Shown: positions 25,815 through 33,776 of the stretch, piece by piece
How the letters are laid out: each line of letters starts with the position of its first letter
How positions within the stretch are numbered: the first letter of the stretch is position 1
Source: Streptomyces alfalfae
Lineage (GTDB): Bacteria > Actinomycetota > Actinomycetes > Streptomycetales > Streptomycetaceae
Length of the DNA: 64,000 nucleotides
Assembly (NCBI RefSeq): GCF_004127445.1
Contig: NZ_QEXM01000052.1
Location: 1 to 64,000 of the forward strand
Direction of reading: 5' to 3'
The notes under the pieces: model-generated
Databases searched by the model: none
Told to the model about the DNA's origin: nothing
What the model saw: the letters and a program-made list of their open reading frames with translations, nothing else
Program-made: the position numbers and the translations under genes

Positions 25815-26714
25815 TCACCTCACCGGGGTGAAGTCCCGCGCGCCGATGAACTCGGGCCTGCGGACCGGCGCCGCGAACGGCTCCACCGCGGTGTTCTCCA
25901 CGCTGTTGAAGACGATGAAGACGTTGGACCGCGGATAGGGGGTGATGTTGTCCCCCGAGCCGTGCATGGCGTTGCAGTCGAACCACGTGGCCGAGCCGGC
26001 CTCGCCCGTGAAGAGGCGGATGCCGTGGTCGGACGCGAGGTGGGTCAGCGTCTCGTTCGACGGGATGCCCGCGTCCTGCATCTGCAGCGACCGCTTGTAG
26101 TTGTCCTTCGGAGTGGCGCCCGCGCAGCCGAGGAACGTCTTGTGCGACCCCGGCATGATCATGAGACCGCCGTTGGTGTCGTGGTTCTTCGTCAGGGCGA
26201 TCGACACCGACACGGTCCGCATGTTCGGCAGGCCGTCCTCCGCGTGCCAGGTCTCGAAGTCGGAGTGCCAGTAGAACCCGGAGGCCCCGAAGCCCGGCTT
26301 CACGTTGATCCGTGACTGGTGCACGTACACGTCGGACCCGAGGATCTGCCGGGCCCGGCCCACCACGCGCGGGTCGGCGGCCAGCTTGCCGAACAGCTCA
26401 CTGATCTTGTGCACCTCGAACAGGGAGCGGATCTCCTGCGACCGCGGCTCGACGATGGAACGCTCGTCGGCGCGCATCGCCGGGTCGTTGACGAGCCGCT
26501 CCAGCTCGGCGTGGTAGACGCTCACTTCGTCCGGGGTGATCAGCTGGTCGATGGCCAGGAAACCGTCCCGCTCGAACCCCGCCAGATCCCCGGCCGAGAT
26601 CGGCCCTTCGGCACCCGGCTCGGACCACACGACGGGGTCCTTGCGTTCGATGAGCACCTCTTCGGCGCCTCGGGTCGGGTACAGGTCTGTGGTGCGTTCG
26701 GGTGCGGTGGTCAT
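25815..26714 (-). CDS. ectD: Ectoine 5-hydroxylase
   Basis: A 299-residue Fe(II)/2-oxoglutarate dioxygenase that converts ectoine to 5-hydroxyectoine. The iron ligands His150, Asp152 and His251 are in place within the EctD signature (FYWHSDFETWHAEDGLP) and NAMHGSGDN. It is the last gene of ectABCD and follows ectC by 74 bp. With it the strain should be able to make hydroxyectoine under salt or heat stress. Confidence 0.97.
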   Translation of the reverse strand: MTTAPERTTDLYPTRGAEEVLIERKDPVVWSEPGAEGPISAGDLAGFERDGFLAIDQLITPDEVSVYHAELERLVNDPAMRADERSIVEPRSQEIRSLFEVHKISELFGKLAADPRVVGRARQILGSDVYVHQSRINVKPGFGASGFYWHSDFETWHAEDGLPNMRTVSVSIALTKNHDTNGGLMIMPGSHKTFLGCAGATPKDNYKRSLQMQDAGIPSNETLTHLASDHGIRLFTGEAGSATWFDCNAMHGSGDNITPYPRSNVFIVFNSVENTAVEPFAAPVRRPEFIGARDFTPVR

Positions 26715-26788
26715 GGTGTTGCCTGCCTCTCCTCTCGTACGGCCCTGTGCGGGATGTCAGCCGACCTCAGCCGACCTGCGCGCGGCTC

Positions 26789-27193
26789 TCAGGCCTCGTC
26801 CGGCTCCGTGAGCAGCGGGTACACGCCGTTCTCGTCGTGGTCCTCGCGACCCGTGACGGGCGGGTTGAAGACGCAGATGCAGTGGAAGTCCTCCTTGATC
26901 CGCATCGTGTGCTTCTCGTGCCCGTCGAGCAGATACATGGTCCCCGGCGTGATCGTGTACTTCTCACCGGTCGTGTCGTCGGTCAGCTCGGCCTCGCCCT
27001 TGGTGCAGACGACGGCCTCGATGTGGTTGGCGTACCACATCGACGTCTCGGTCCCCGCGTACAGGATGGTCTCGTGCACCGAGAAGCCCACCCGCTCCTT
27101 GGCGAGGACGATGCGCTTGCTCTCCCAGGTGCCGGACGCGGCCTTCACGTGCCGGTCGGTGCCTTCAATGTCCTTGAACGAACGGACGATCAC
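26789..27193 (-). CDS. ectC: L-ectoine synthase
   Basis: A 134-residue cupin that closes the ring of N-gamma-acetyl-diaminobutyrate to give ectoine. The full family length and characteristic segments are present ([14 protein letters not shown] at the start; [20 protein letters not shown] at about 41-60; [11 protein letters not shown] near 88). It lies between ectB (53 bp) and ectD. Confidence 0.97.
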   Translation of the reverse strand: MIVRSFKDIEGTDRHVKAASGTWESKRIVLAKERVGFSVHETILYAGTETSMWYANHIEAVVCTKGEAELTDDTTGEKYTITPGTMYLLDGHEKHTMRIKEDFHCICVFNPPVTGREDHDENGVYPLLTEPDEA

Positions 27194-27246
27194 GGTGTAT
27201 CGGTTCCTTTTCTCTTACGGGGTGAGGGGCTCGGTCAGCCGCCGGG

Positions 27247-28518
27247 TCAGGCGGTCTCGCGTACCGCGCGGGCCAGCGTGCGCAGCCCCTCGTCCAGCTC
27301 TTCGGGGGTGATCGTCAGCGCCGGAAGCAGCTTGACGACCTCGCCCTCGGGGCCGGAGGTCTCGATGAGCAGGCCCAGTTCGAAGGCCCGCTTCGCCACG
27401 GCGCTCGCGCGGTCCTTGTCCAGGAACTCGATGCCCCAGACCAGGCCGCGGCCGCGGAACTCCTTGATGTCGGCGCGGTTCTCCTCGACGATCGAGGCGA
27501 GCACCTGCTCGACCTGCTCGCCGCGGGCGCGGGTCTGCTTCTCCATCGCGGAGCCGTCGGTCCAGTAGGCCTCAAGGGCGGCGGCGGCCGTCACGAACGC
27601 CGGGTTGTTGCCGCGGAACGTGCCGTTGTGCTCGCCCGGCTCCCACACGTCGAGCTCCGGCTTGAACAGGCAGAGCGACATGGGCAGGCCGTAGCCGCTG
27701 ATGGACTTCGACACCGTCACGATGTCCGGCGTGATGCCCGCCTCCTCGAAGGAGAAGAACGCGCCGGTGCGGCCGCAGCCCATCTGGATGTCGTCGACGA
27801 TCAGGAGCATGTCCCAGCGCTCGCACACATCGGCGAGCTTGCGCAGCCACTCGGCGCGGGCGACGTTGATGCCGCCCTCGCCCTGCACCGTCTCCACGAT
27901 CACGGCGGCGGGCTGGTTGAGGCCGGAGCCCTGGTCCTCCAGGAGCCGCTCGAACCAGATGAAGTCCGGGGTCCGCCCGTCGAGGTAGTTGTCGAACGGC
28001 ATCGGCGTGCCGTGCACCAGCGGGATGCCGGCGCCCGCCCGCTTGAAGGCGTTGCCGGTCACCGCGAGCGAACCGAGCGACATGCCGTGGAAGGCGTTCG
28101 TGAACGACACGATCGACTCGCGGCCCTTGACCTTGCGGGCCAGCTTCAGCGCCGACTCCACGGCGTTGGTGCCCGTCGGGCCCGGGAACATGACCTTGTA
28201 GGGAAGGTCGCGCGGGCGCAGGATGATGTTCTGGAACGACTCCAGGAAGGCGCGCTTGGCGGTCGTCGACATGTCGAGCCCGTGCGCGATGCCGTCGCGC
28301 TCCAGGTAGTCGATGAGCGCGCGTTTCAGGACCGGGTTGTTGTGGCCGTAGTTGAGCGAGCCGGCTCCGGCGAAGAAGTCGAGGTACTCGTGGCCGTCCT
28401 CGTCGAACATGCGGCTGCCCTGCGCGCGGTCGAAGACCGTAGGCCAACCGCGGCAGTAGCTGCGCACCTCCGACTCCAGGGTCTCGAAGACGCTCAGGTC
28501 GGGCTGGGTGATGGTCAC
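27247..28518 (-). CDS. ectB: Diaminobutyrate-2-oxoglutarate transaminase
   Basis: A 423-residue class III aminotransferase, the usual EctB length. It makes L-2,4-diaminobutyrate from aspartate semialdehyde and glutamate. The PLP lysine is Lys271 in VSKSISGYG, with the GPTGTNAVESALKLAR cofactor loop near 113. The start is GTG 28518, preceded by AGGAGAT at an ideal distance; the frame runs further upstream but without homology. Confidence 0.97.
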   Translation of the reverse strand: MTITQPDLSVFETLESEVRSYCRGWPTVFDRAQGSRMFDEDGHEYLDFFAGAGSLNYGHNNPVLKRALIDYLERDGIAHGLDMSTTAKRAFLESFQNIILRPRDLPYKVMFPGPTGTNAVESALKLARKVKGRESIVSFTNAFHGMSLGSLAVTGNAFKRAGAGIPLVHGTPMPFDNYLDGRTPDFIWFERLLEDQGSGLNQPAAVIVETVQGEGGINVARAEWLRKLADVCERWDMLLIVDDIQMGCGRTGAFFSFEEAGITPDIVTVSKSISGYGLPMSLCLFKPELDVWEPGEHNGTFRGNNPAFVTAAAALEAYWTDGSAMEKQTRARGEQVEQVLASIVEENRADIKEFRGRGLVWGIEFLDKDRASAVAKRAFELGLLIETSGPEGEVVKLLPALTITPEELDEGLRTLARAVRETA

Positions 28519-28588
28519 AGCGGATCTCCTGGGAGATGGAAAGACGTGGGAGTGGGGGGTTGCGGACATGCGGGGGGAGCGAAACCGG

Positions 28589-29140
28589 TCAGCGGCCGAC
28601 GGGCCCGATGCGGTAGAGCACTTCTGGCTCGTGCCCGTCATCGGGGAAAAGACCCGCGTCGAAGAGGATCTTCTGCTCGACCGCCGCGCCGTGGCGCCGC
28701 GCGTAGGAGAGGAACAGCCGCTCGGAAGCCGTGTTCCCCGGCGTGATGGTCGTCTCGACGGTGATCGGCGCACGTCCGGCGGTGACCTTCGCGGTCAGCC
28801 CGTCGAGCAGGGCGCCGGCCAGACCGCGACCGCGCTGTGCGTGATCGACGGCGACCTGCCAGACCAGCAGGGTGTCCGGGCGCTCGGGCCGGAAGTAGCC
28901 GGTGATGAAACCGACCGGCTCCCCGTCGGCGCCCCGGGCCACCACGGAGGTCGCCGCGAAGTCGCGGCACCACAGCAGGTAGCTGTACGAGGAGTTGAGA
29001 TCGAGCACCTTGGAGTCGCGGGCGATCCGCCAGATCGCGGCGCCGTCGGCGACGGCGGGGCTGTCGATGCGCAACCCCTCGGGCATTTCCAGGAATTTCG
29101 CTTGCAGGTCGGTCGGTAGATCGGCTTGTGCAGCGGTCAT
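28589..29140 (-). CDS. ectA: L-2,4-diaminobutyrate acetyltransferase
   Basis: A 183-residue GNAT enzyme that acetylates diaminobutyrate, the first dedicated step in ectoine synthesis. LDLNSSYSYLLWCRDF near residue 44 is the EctA signature, with acetyl-CoA motif A at HAQRGRGLAGALL near 100. The start is ATG 29140, as in other Streptomyces EctA proteins. Unusually, no Shine-Dalgarno is visible upstream (the last bases are AATTCAATCCGC), so translation may be leaderless or weak. It heads the ectABCD operon. Confidence 0.95.
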   Translation of the reverse strand: MTAAQADLPTDLQAKFLEMPEGLRIDSPAVADGAAIWRIARDSKVLDLNSSYSYLLWCRDFAATSVVARGADGEPVGFITGYFRPERPDTLLVWQVAVDHAQRGRGLAGALLDGLTAKVTAGRAPITVETTITPGNTASERLFLSYARRHGAAVEQKILFDAGLFPDDGHEPEVLYRIGPVGR

Positions 29141-29635
29141 GCGGATTGAATTTACCGAGCAATTTCTCGGATTGCATCGGGGAAAGGGGTTACACAAGCG
29201 CGCCCCATGTGTTATCACGCGGGGGTGCGCGCCCGCATGAAGACATGGGCTTTTGTCTTGATTTGACCGGGCCATAGCGGACAAAACGCACGCGATGTGG
29301 AGTACGTCACAGGGGTGCGGGCTCTGGCGGGCGCGTCCGGATTGCGGTGATTGGCGCTGTCGAAATCTTAGTGTTTAGGTCCCCGGGAAGCGGGCAGAAG
29401 AATACGGGAAGCTGTGCTGATAAAGAATTCATGAGAATGCGCGGCTGAATTGGCCGAGGGGGCGCGGAGGGTGCTGTAATAGAACACCCGATTCCGATTC
29501 CGGCCCCGCTTCTCGGGCGTCGCGGGCGCCGCGGGTGCGGGCGCCGCGGGCGCGGACCTCGTGATCGCGCTCCCGTTCCCGGCCGCGCCCGCGCCCCTGT
29601 CTCCGCCCGTGCCTTCGTGGACGCCCTCGCACATG
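29141..29635. other. Intergenic region upstream of ectA
   Basis: A 495-bp stretch with no convincing gene, lying between the ectA start and the stop of the DinB gene. It is visibly richer in A and T than its surroundings, especially 29360-29480. A small inverted repeat, CCGAG-N6-CTCGG (29155-29170), is 15-30 bp before ectA. The ectABCD promoter, probably osmotically controlled, must be here, but I could not assign -35 and -10 boxes with confidence. Short reading frames in it have no recognisable content. Confidence 0.6.
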
Positions 29636-30163
29636 TCAGGTCCCCGTCACGCCGTCGATGCGCTCCCTGATCAGATCCGCGTGGCCGTTGTGGCGCGCGT
29701 ACTCCTCGATGAGGTGCACCAGGATCCAGCGCAGGCTGACCACGGCCTCGCCGCCGGTGACGACCCTCTGCTCGGGACCGAGCCGCCCCGTCTCGTCCAG
29801 GTCGCGCCCCGCGCAGATCTCCCGGCTCACCGCGACCTCGCGCTCCCACACCGCGAGCACCTCGGCGAACGTCCGCGACCCGTCCACGGCGAAGCCGCCG
29901 GGCGGCATCCCGTACAGCAGCGGGACGTCACGCCCGGCGAACACCCGCTGGATCCAGTTCCGCTCGACCTCGGCCAGGTGCTGCACCAGCCCGAACAGCG
30001 AGAGCGCGGAAGGCTTCACGCAGGCGCGCAGCGTCTGCTCGTCGTCCAGCCCCGCGCACTTCACGGCGAGGGTGTCGCGGTGCAGATCGAGCCAACCGGC
30101 CAGCATGGCCGGCTCGTCGGCGGTCAGCGGCGGGATACGGCGTCCGTCCGGCAGCGTGGTCAT
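29636..30163 (-). CDS. DinB-family protein
   Basis: A 175-residue DinB-like (DUF664) four-helix-bundle protein. Metal-ligand histidines are likely in LFGLVQHLAEVERNW (near 60) and in LIEEYARHNGHADLIRERIDG near the C-terminus. Actinobacterial members are thought to be mycothiol-dependent enzymes. I start it at ATG 30163; a GTG at 30172 is possible. Its target is unknown. Confidence 0.88.
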   Translation of the reverse strand: MTTLPDGRRIPPLTADEPAMLAGWLDLHRDTLAVKCAGLDDEQTLRACVKPSALSLFGLVQHLAEVERNWIQRVFAGRDVPLLYGMPPGGFAVDGSRTFAEVLAVWEREVAVSREICAGRDLDETGRLGPEQRVVTGGEAVVSLRWILVHLIEEYARHNGHADLIRERIDGVTGT

Positions 30164-30247
30164 GCCTGGCACGCTGCCATGCGGGAGCGCCTCGGGGGAA
30201 GGGGGTCCCGAGGCTCTTCTGCCTTCGCCGCGCGGGCGGCGCGCCGG

Positions 30248-31381
30248 TCAGCTCCAGGCGTCCGTCACCGCGCGGCGGGCCCCCTCCAGGTCCACGGTGA
30301 CACCGGCCTCGCCCAGGGCGGCGCCGAGCGCGGCCAGCGAGGCGTGGACGACACCGCGGGTGGCGTCGGGACCGTAGTGGTTGACCCGGATCATCTCCTG
30401 GGCGAGGGCGCCGCCCCCGGCGACCAGCGGAAGCACCGGGTCGGCGGCGAGCGCCGCGGCGACCAGGTCCGAGGCGTCGACGCCCTCGGGCGCGCGCAGC
30501 GTGGTGGCGACCGGAGCCGCGTCGGCGGCCTCGTGCACGTACGGCCGCAGACCGCCGCCGAGCGCGAGCGCGCCCGCGCGAGTCGCGGCGGCGGCGGTGG
30601 CGTGCCGCGCCATGAGGGCGTCGAGGCCCTCCGTCTCGATGCGCTCCACGCACGCTTCGAGCGCCAGCATCTCCAGCTGCGCGGGCGCGTGCAGCAGGGC
30701 CTTGCGCCCGGCGTCGATCCAGCGCTCCTTCCAGTCGAGGAGGGAGAGGTAGGAGCGGCGCGGCGCCCGCGGGTTGGCGGCGATCCGCTGCCAGGCCCGC
30801 TCGCTCACCGACACCGCCGAGACGCCGGCCGGGCCGCCCATCGCCTTCTGGGCGCCGATCACGCACAGGTCCACGCCCCACGCGTCCGGGAGCAGCGGCT
30901 CGGCGCCCACCGAGGCGACCGCGTCCAGCATGAACAGGGCCCCGTGCTCGCGCACGACCGCGCCGATCTCCGCGACGGGGTTGGTGTTGCCGGTGGCGGC
31001 CTCCGCGTGCACCAGCGAGACGAAGTCGATCTCGGGGCGCTCGGCGAGGGCCCGGCGCACCTGCTCGGCGGTGACGGCGGTGTGGAACGGCACGGCGAGG
31101 TCGACGACGTCCGCGCCGCAGTCCCGCAGCCAGTTCCCGAAGGTCTGCCCGTACGGTCCCGTGATCACGTTCAGCGCGGTCGTGCCCGGCCGCGCCGCGG
31201 AGCGGATGCACCCCTCCAGGGGCAGCAGGGCCTCGCCCTGCATGATCACGACATCCTGTCCGGTGCCGAGCAGCCGGGCCACCCGCGCCTCGATGGCGGC
31301 GAAGTGCTGGGCGCTCAGCGGCGCCAGGTCCAGAAAGGGGTGCGTCACAGTACTGCTCACGTCACTGCTCACTTCGCTCAC
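30248..31381 (-). CDS. Alanine-glyoxylate type aminotransferase
   Basis: A 377-residue class V PLP aminotransferase. The lysine is in GAQKAMGGPAG near residue 189, with DAVASVGAEPL upstream (near 163) binding the ring nitrogen. It resembles serine/alanine-glyoxylate or pyridoxamine-pyruvate aminotransferases. The first 12 codons hold several possible GTG starts in frame; the most upstream, 31381, is used here. It is divergent from an amidohydrolase gene, but no common pathway is evident. Confidence 0.85.
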   Translation of the reverse strand: MSEVSSDVSSTVTHPFLDLAPLSAQHFAAIEARVARLLGTGQDVVIMQGEALLPLEGCIRSAARPGTTALNVITGPYGQTFGNWLRDCGADVVDLAVPFHTAVTAEQVRRALAERPEIDFVSLVHAEAATGNTNPVAEIGAVVREHGALFMLDAVASVGAEPLLPDAWGVDLCVIGAQKAMGGPAGVSAVSVSERAWQRIAANPRAPRRSYLSLLDWKERWIDAGRKALLHAPAQLEMLALEACVERIETEGLDALMARHATAAAATRAGALALGGGLRPYVHEAADAAPVATTLRAPEGVDASDLVAAALAADPVLPLVAGGGALAQEMIRVNHYGPDATRGVVHASLAALGAALGEAGVTVDLEGARRAVTDAWS

Positions 31382-31527
31382 GAGTTCGTCCGGCTGCGGT
31401 GCACGAGCCTACCGACCGCCGCATACGGCACGTTCCCGGCGTCCCGTCGCACGCCTTTCCCGCACCCCGCGCACCGCCTCCCCGGCACCCCGTACCGCCC
31501 GTCATCGCCGCCTCCTAAGCTGCTGCC

Positions 31528-32622
31528 ATGAGTGATCACGCGGTGCTGCACGTGAAGGGGCGGGTGCTCGTCGGGCCCGAGGACGTACGGGACGAACTGT
31601 GGGTGGTCGGCGGCAGGGTGACGTACGACCGCCCGGTGACCCCGGCGACGGAGACGGCCACCGTCGAGGGGTGGGCCCTGCCCGGCCTGGTCGACGCGCA
31701 CTGCCACGTGGGCCTGGACGCGCACGGCCCCGTGGACGCCGCCACCGCGGAGAAGCAGGCGCTGACCGACCGCGAGATCGGCGCGCTCCTCATCCGCGAC
31801 GCGGGCTCCCCGTCGGACACCCGCTGGATCGACGACCGCGAGGACCTGCCGAAGATCATCCGCGCCGGCCGGCACATCGCGCGCACGCGCCGCTACATCC
31901 GCAACTACGCCCATGAGATCGAACCCGACGACCTCGTCGCATACGTCGCCCAGGAGGCGCGGCGCGGCGACGGCTGGGTCAAGCTCGTCGGCGACTGGAT
32001 CGACCGCGAGGCGGGCGACCTGACCGCCTGCTGGCCGCGCGACGCGGTCGAGGCGGCCATCGCGGAGGCCCACCGGCTCGGCGCCCGCGTGACGGCCCAC
32101 TGCTTCGCGGAGGACTCGCTGCGGGACCTGGTGGAGGCGGGCATCGACTGCGTCGAGCACGCGACGGGCCTCACGGAGGACACGATCCCGCTCTTCGCGG
32201 AGCGCGGCGTCGCGATCGTCCCCACGCTGGTGAACATCGCGACCTTCCCCGACCTGGCCGCGGGCGGCGAGAAGAAGTTCCCGCGCTGGTCGGCCCATAT
32301 GCGCCGCCTTCACGACCGCCGCTACGACACGGTCCGCGCGGCCTACGACGCCGGCGTCCCCGTCTTCGCGGGCACCGACGCGGGCGGCTCCCTGGCCCAC
32401 GGCCTGGTGGCCGCCGAGGTCGCCGAACTGACCCGCGCGGGCATCCCCCCGGTGGCCGCCCTCTCGGCCACGACCTGGGGCGCCCGCACCTGGCTCGGCC
32501 GCCCGGGCCTGACGGAGGGCGCCCCCGCCGACCTGGTGGTGTACGGGTCGGACCCCCGGCAGGACGTGGCGGTCCTGGCGACACCACGGAGGGTGATCCT
32601 GAACGGGAGGGTCGTGGCTTAG
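31528..32622 (+). CDS. Amidohydrolase-family metal-dependent hydrolase
   Basis: A 364-residue cytoplasmic amidohydrolase (imidazolonepropionase/prolidase-like subgroup). The N-terminal HxH metal motif is in DAHCHVGLD (near 58-64), a further histidine in VTAHCFAEDS (near 190), and the catalytic aspartate in FAGTDAGGS (near 285). A small beta domain is formed by the two ends of the chain, as in related cyclic-amide hydrolases. The substrate is not known. It is convergent with the ComB-like gene with only 20 bp between stops. Confidence 0.88.
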   Translation: MSDHAVLHVKGRVLVGPEDVRDELWVVGGRVTYDRPVTPATETATVEGWALPGLVDAHCHVGLDAHGPVDAATAEKQALTDREIGALLIRDAGSPSDTRWIDDREDLPKIIRAGRHIARTRRYIRNYAHEIEPDDLVAYVAQEARRGDGWVKLVGDWIDREAGDLTACWPRDAVEAAIAEAHRLGARVTAHCFAEDSLRDLVEAGIDCVEHATGLTEDTIPLFAERGVAIVPTLVNIATFPDLAAGGEKKFPRWSAHMRRLHDRRYDTVRAAYDAGVPVFAGTDAGGSLAHGLVAAEVAELTRAGIPPVAALSATTWGARTWLGRPGLTEGAPADLVVYGSDPRQDVAVLATPRRVILNGRVVA

Positions 32623-32642
32623 GGGGCGTGGTCCGGCGGGGC

Positions 32643-33440
32643 CTACGGGGACGAAGGGCTCGGAACGCCCGGCGCCCGGTCGAAGGCTCCGCCCTGTAGG
32701 AGCGGGACCGCGTCCGACGTGTCGGACTCGGCGGCCAGGGCCACGTCGCCCTCGTAGGCGCGGGCGGCCAGTTCCCGCCCCGAGGCGCACCCGGCCAGAG
32801 CGGCGCCGAGGCCCGGCGTCGACGTGAACGCCGCCACGGCCGCCCGCGCCTCGGGCGACAGCCCGCCGGGCGTGCCGAGCGCCGAGATCACCGCGCCCGC
32901 GCCCAGCAGATCCTCCAGGGCGGGCCGCAACCCGCCGTCCGGCCACCGCTCGCCCGCCGGGACCACGGCCAGCGGCTTCTCCGCCGAGCCGTAGCCGTGG
33001 AGGGCAGCCCAGCTCCCCACGGCCCGTGCGTTCCTCAGACACCCCGCCACCACGAGACAGCCGGCGTCCGCTGCCGCCGCGGCGATCGTCGAACCGTTCG
33101 GGGAGGGCAGCACCAGCCGGGCGGGCAGCCGTGCCGCGCGCAGGGCGGCGGGGGACAGGGACCACGGCGTCGTCGGCGTGGCCGCGCCCCGTCCCACCGC
33201 GAGCCCGGCGTCCCGCGCGCCCGCGAACGCCGCCGCGGTCTCGTCGCGCCAGCGGTACGGGAAGACGCGCGTACCGGCGTCCACCGCCACGGACACCGCC
33301 GTGGTGAACGACAGCACGTCCACCACGACCAGGCACGCGACGTCTCCGGCTGCGGTGAGCCGTCGCGCGCCGTCGAGTCCCCACTCGCAGCGCACGCCGT
33401 ACGGGGACTGGGTGGACCAGTGGTCGCTGTGCGGGGGCAT
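32643..33440 (-). CDS. 2-phosphosulfolactate phosphatase-family protein (ComB-like)
   Basis: A 265-residue member of the ComB family. The segments VVVDVLSFTTAVSVAVDAG (near 32-50) and LVLPSPNGSTIAA (near 108-120) are the family signature, with the aspartate and magnesium-binding residues conserved. In methanogens ComB acts in coenzyme M synthesis, a cofactor Streptomyces does not make, so the true substrate here must differ. It is on the same strand as, and downstream of, the CbiG-CobC fusion gene. Start ATG 33440 has AGGAG five bases upstream. Confidence 0.85.
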   Translation of the reverse strand: MPPHSDHWSTQSPYGVRCEWGLDGARRLTAAGDVACLVVVDVLSFTTAVSVAVDAGTRVFPYRWRDETAAAFAGARDAGLAVGRGAATPTTPWSLSPAALRAARLPARLVLPSPNGSTIAAAAADAGCLVVAGCLRNARAVGSWAALHGYGSAEKPLAVVPAGERWPDGGLRPALEDLLGAGAVISALGTPGGLSPEARAAVAAFTSTPGLGAALAGCASGRELAARAYEGDVALAAESDTSDAVPLLQGGAFDRAPGVPSPSSP

Positions 33441-33776
33441 GGGGCTCCTGACGCGGGGGCCGGTTCCTGGGCGCGCGGTCGCGGCTCGGGCCGCGGTGAC
33501 GCGTGCGAGCTTGCCACTCGGCCCGGCCCGGGGGGAGCCGGCTCGGCGGGGCTGTGTCCCTCCGCTGCGCTCGCGCCCCACGTCCCCTTCCGCCGCTTCG
33601 GCGCCAGCGGGTGAGTGGGGGTGCCCCTCACCGGCCACCGGCCTGCGGCGGAGGAACCCTCACGGGCGGTGGTAGTGGCTCTCGGGCCGGCCCTCCCAGG
33701 GCCGCCCCTGCCTCGCCGTGTCCGCCGCTCAGCCACGAGCCGGCGGGTTTCGGGCCCGCAGGGAAGACCCGCCCCG
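33441..33776. other. Intergenic region between the ComB-like gene and the cobC fusion gene
   Basis: A 336-bp GC-rich stretch with no gene I can support; open frames in it have shadow-like composition. Just after the cobC stop there is a 7-bp inverted repeat (GGCGGGT at 33742 with ACCCGCC at 33767) that could be a weak terminator. No riboswitch motif was found here. Confidence 0.55.

Noticed and set aside
29368-29634. Short minus-strand frame (88 codons) upstream of ectA
   Set aside because: Low-complexity Ala-Pro content, no ribosome site and no familiar family; the region is better read as intergenic.
33503-33776. Overlapping frames in the gap between the ComB-like and cobC genes
   Set aside because: They run into shadow frames of neighbours and have very high Arg/Pro/Gly content with no motif.
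33441-33776. Possible second cobalamin riboswitch upstream of the ComB-like gene
   Set aside because: No B12 box and no AGCCGGTGCGAAT-like core could be found in this stretch on either strand.
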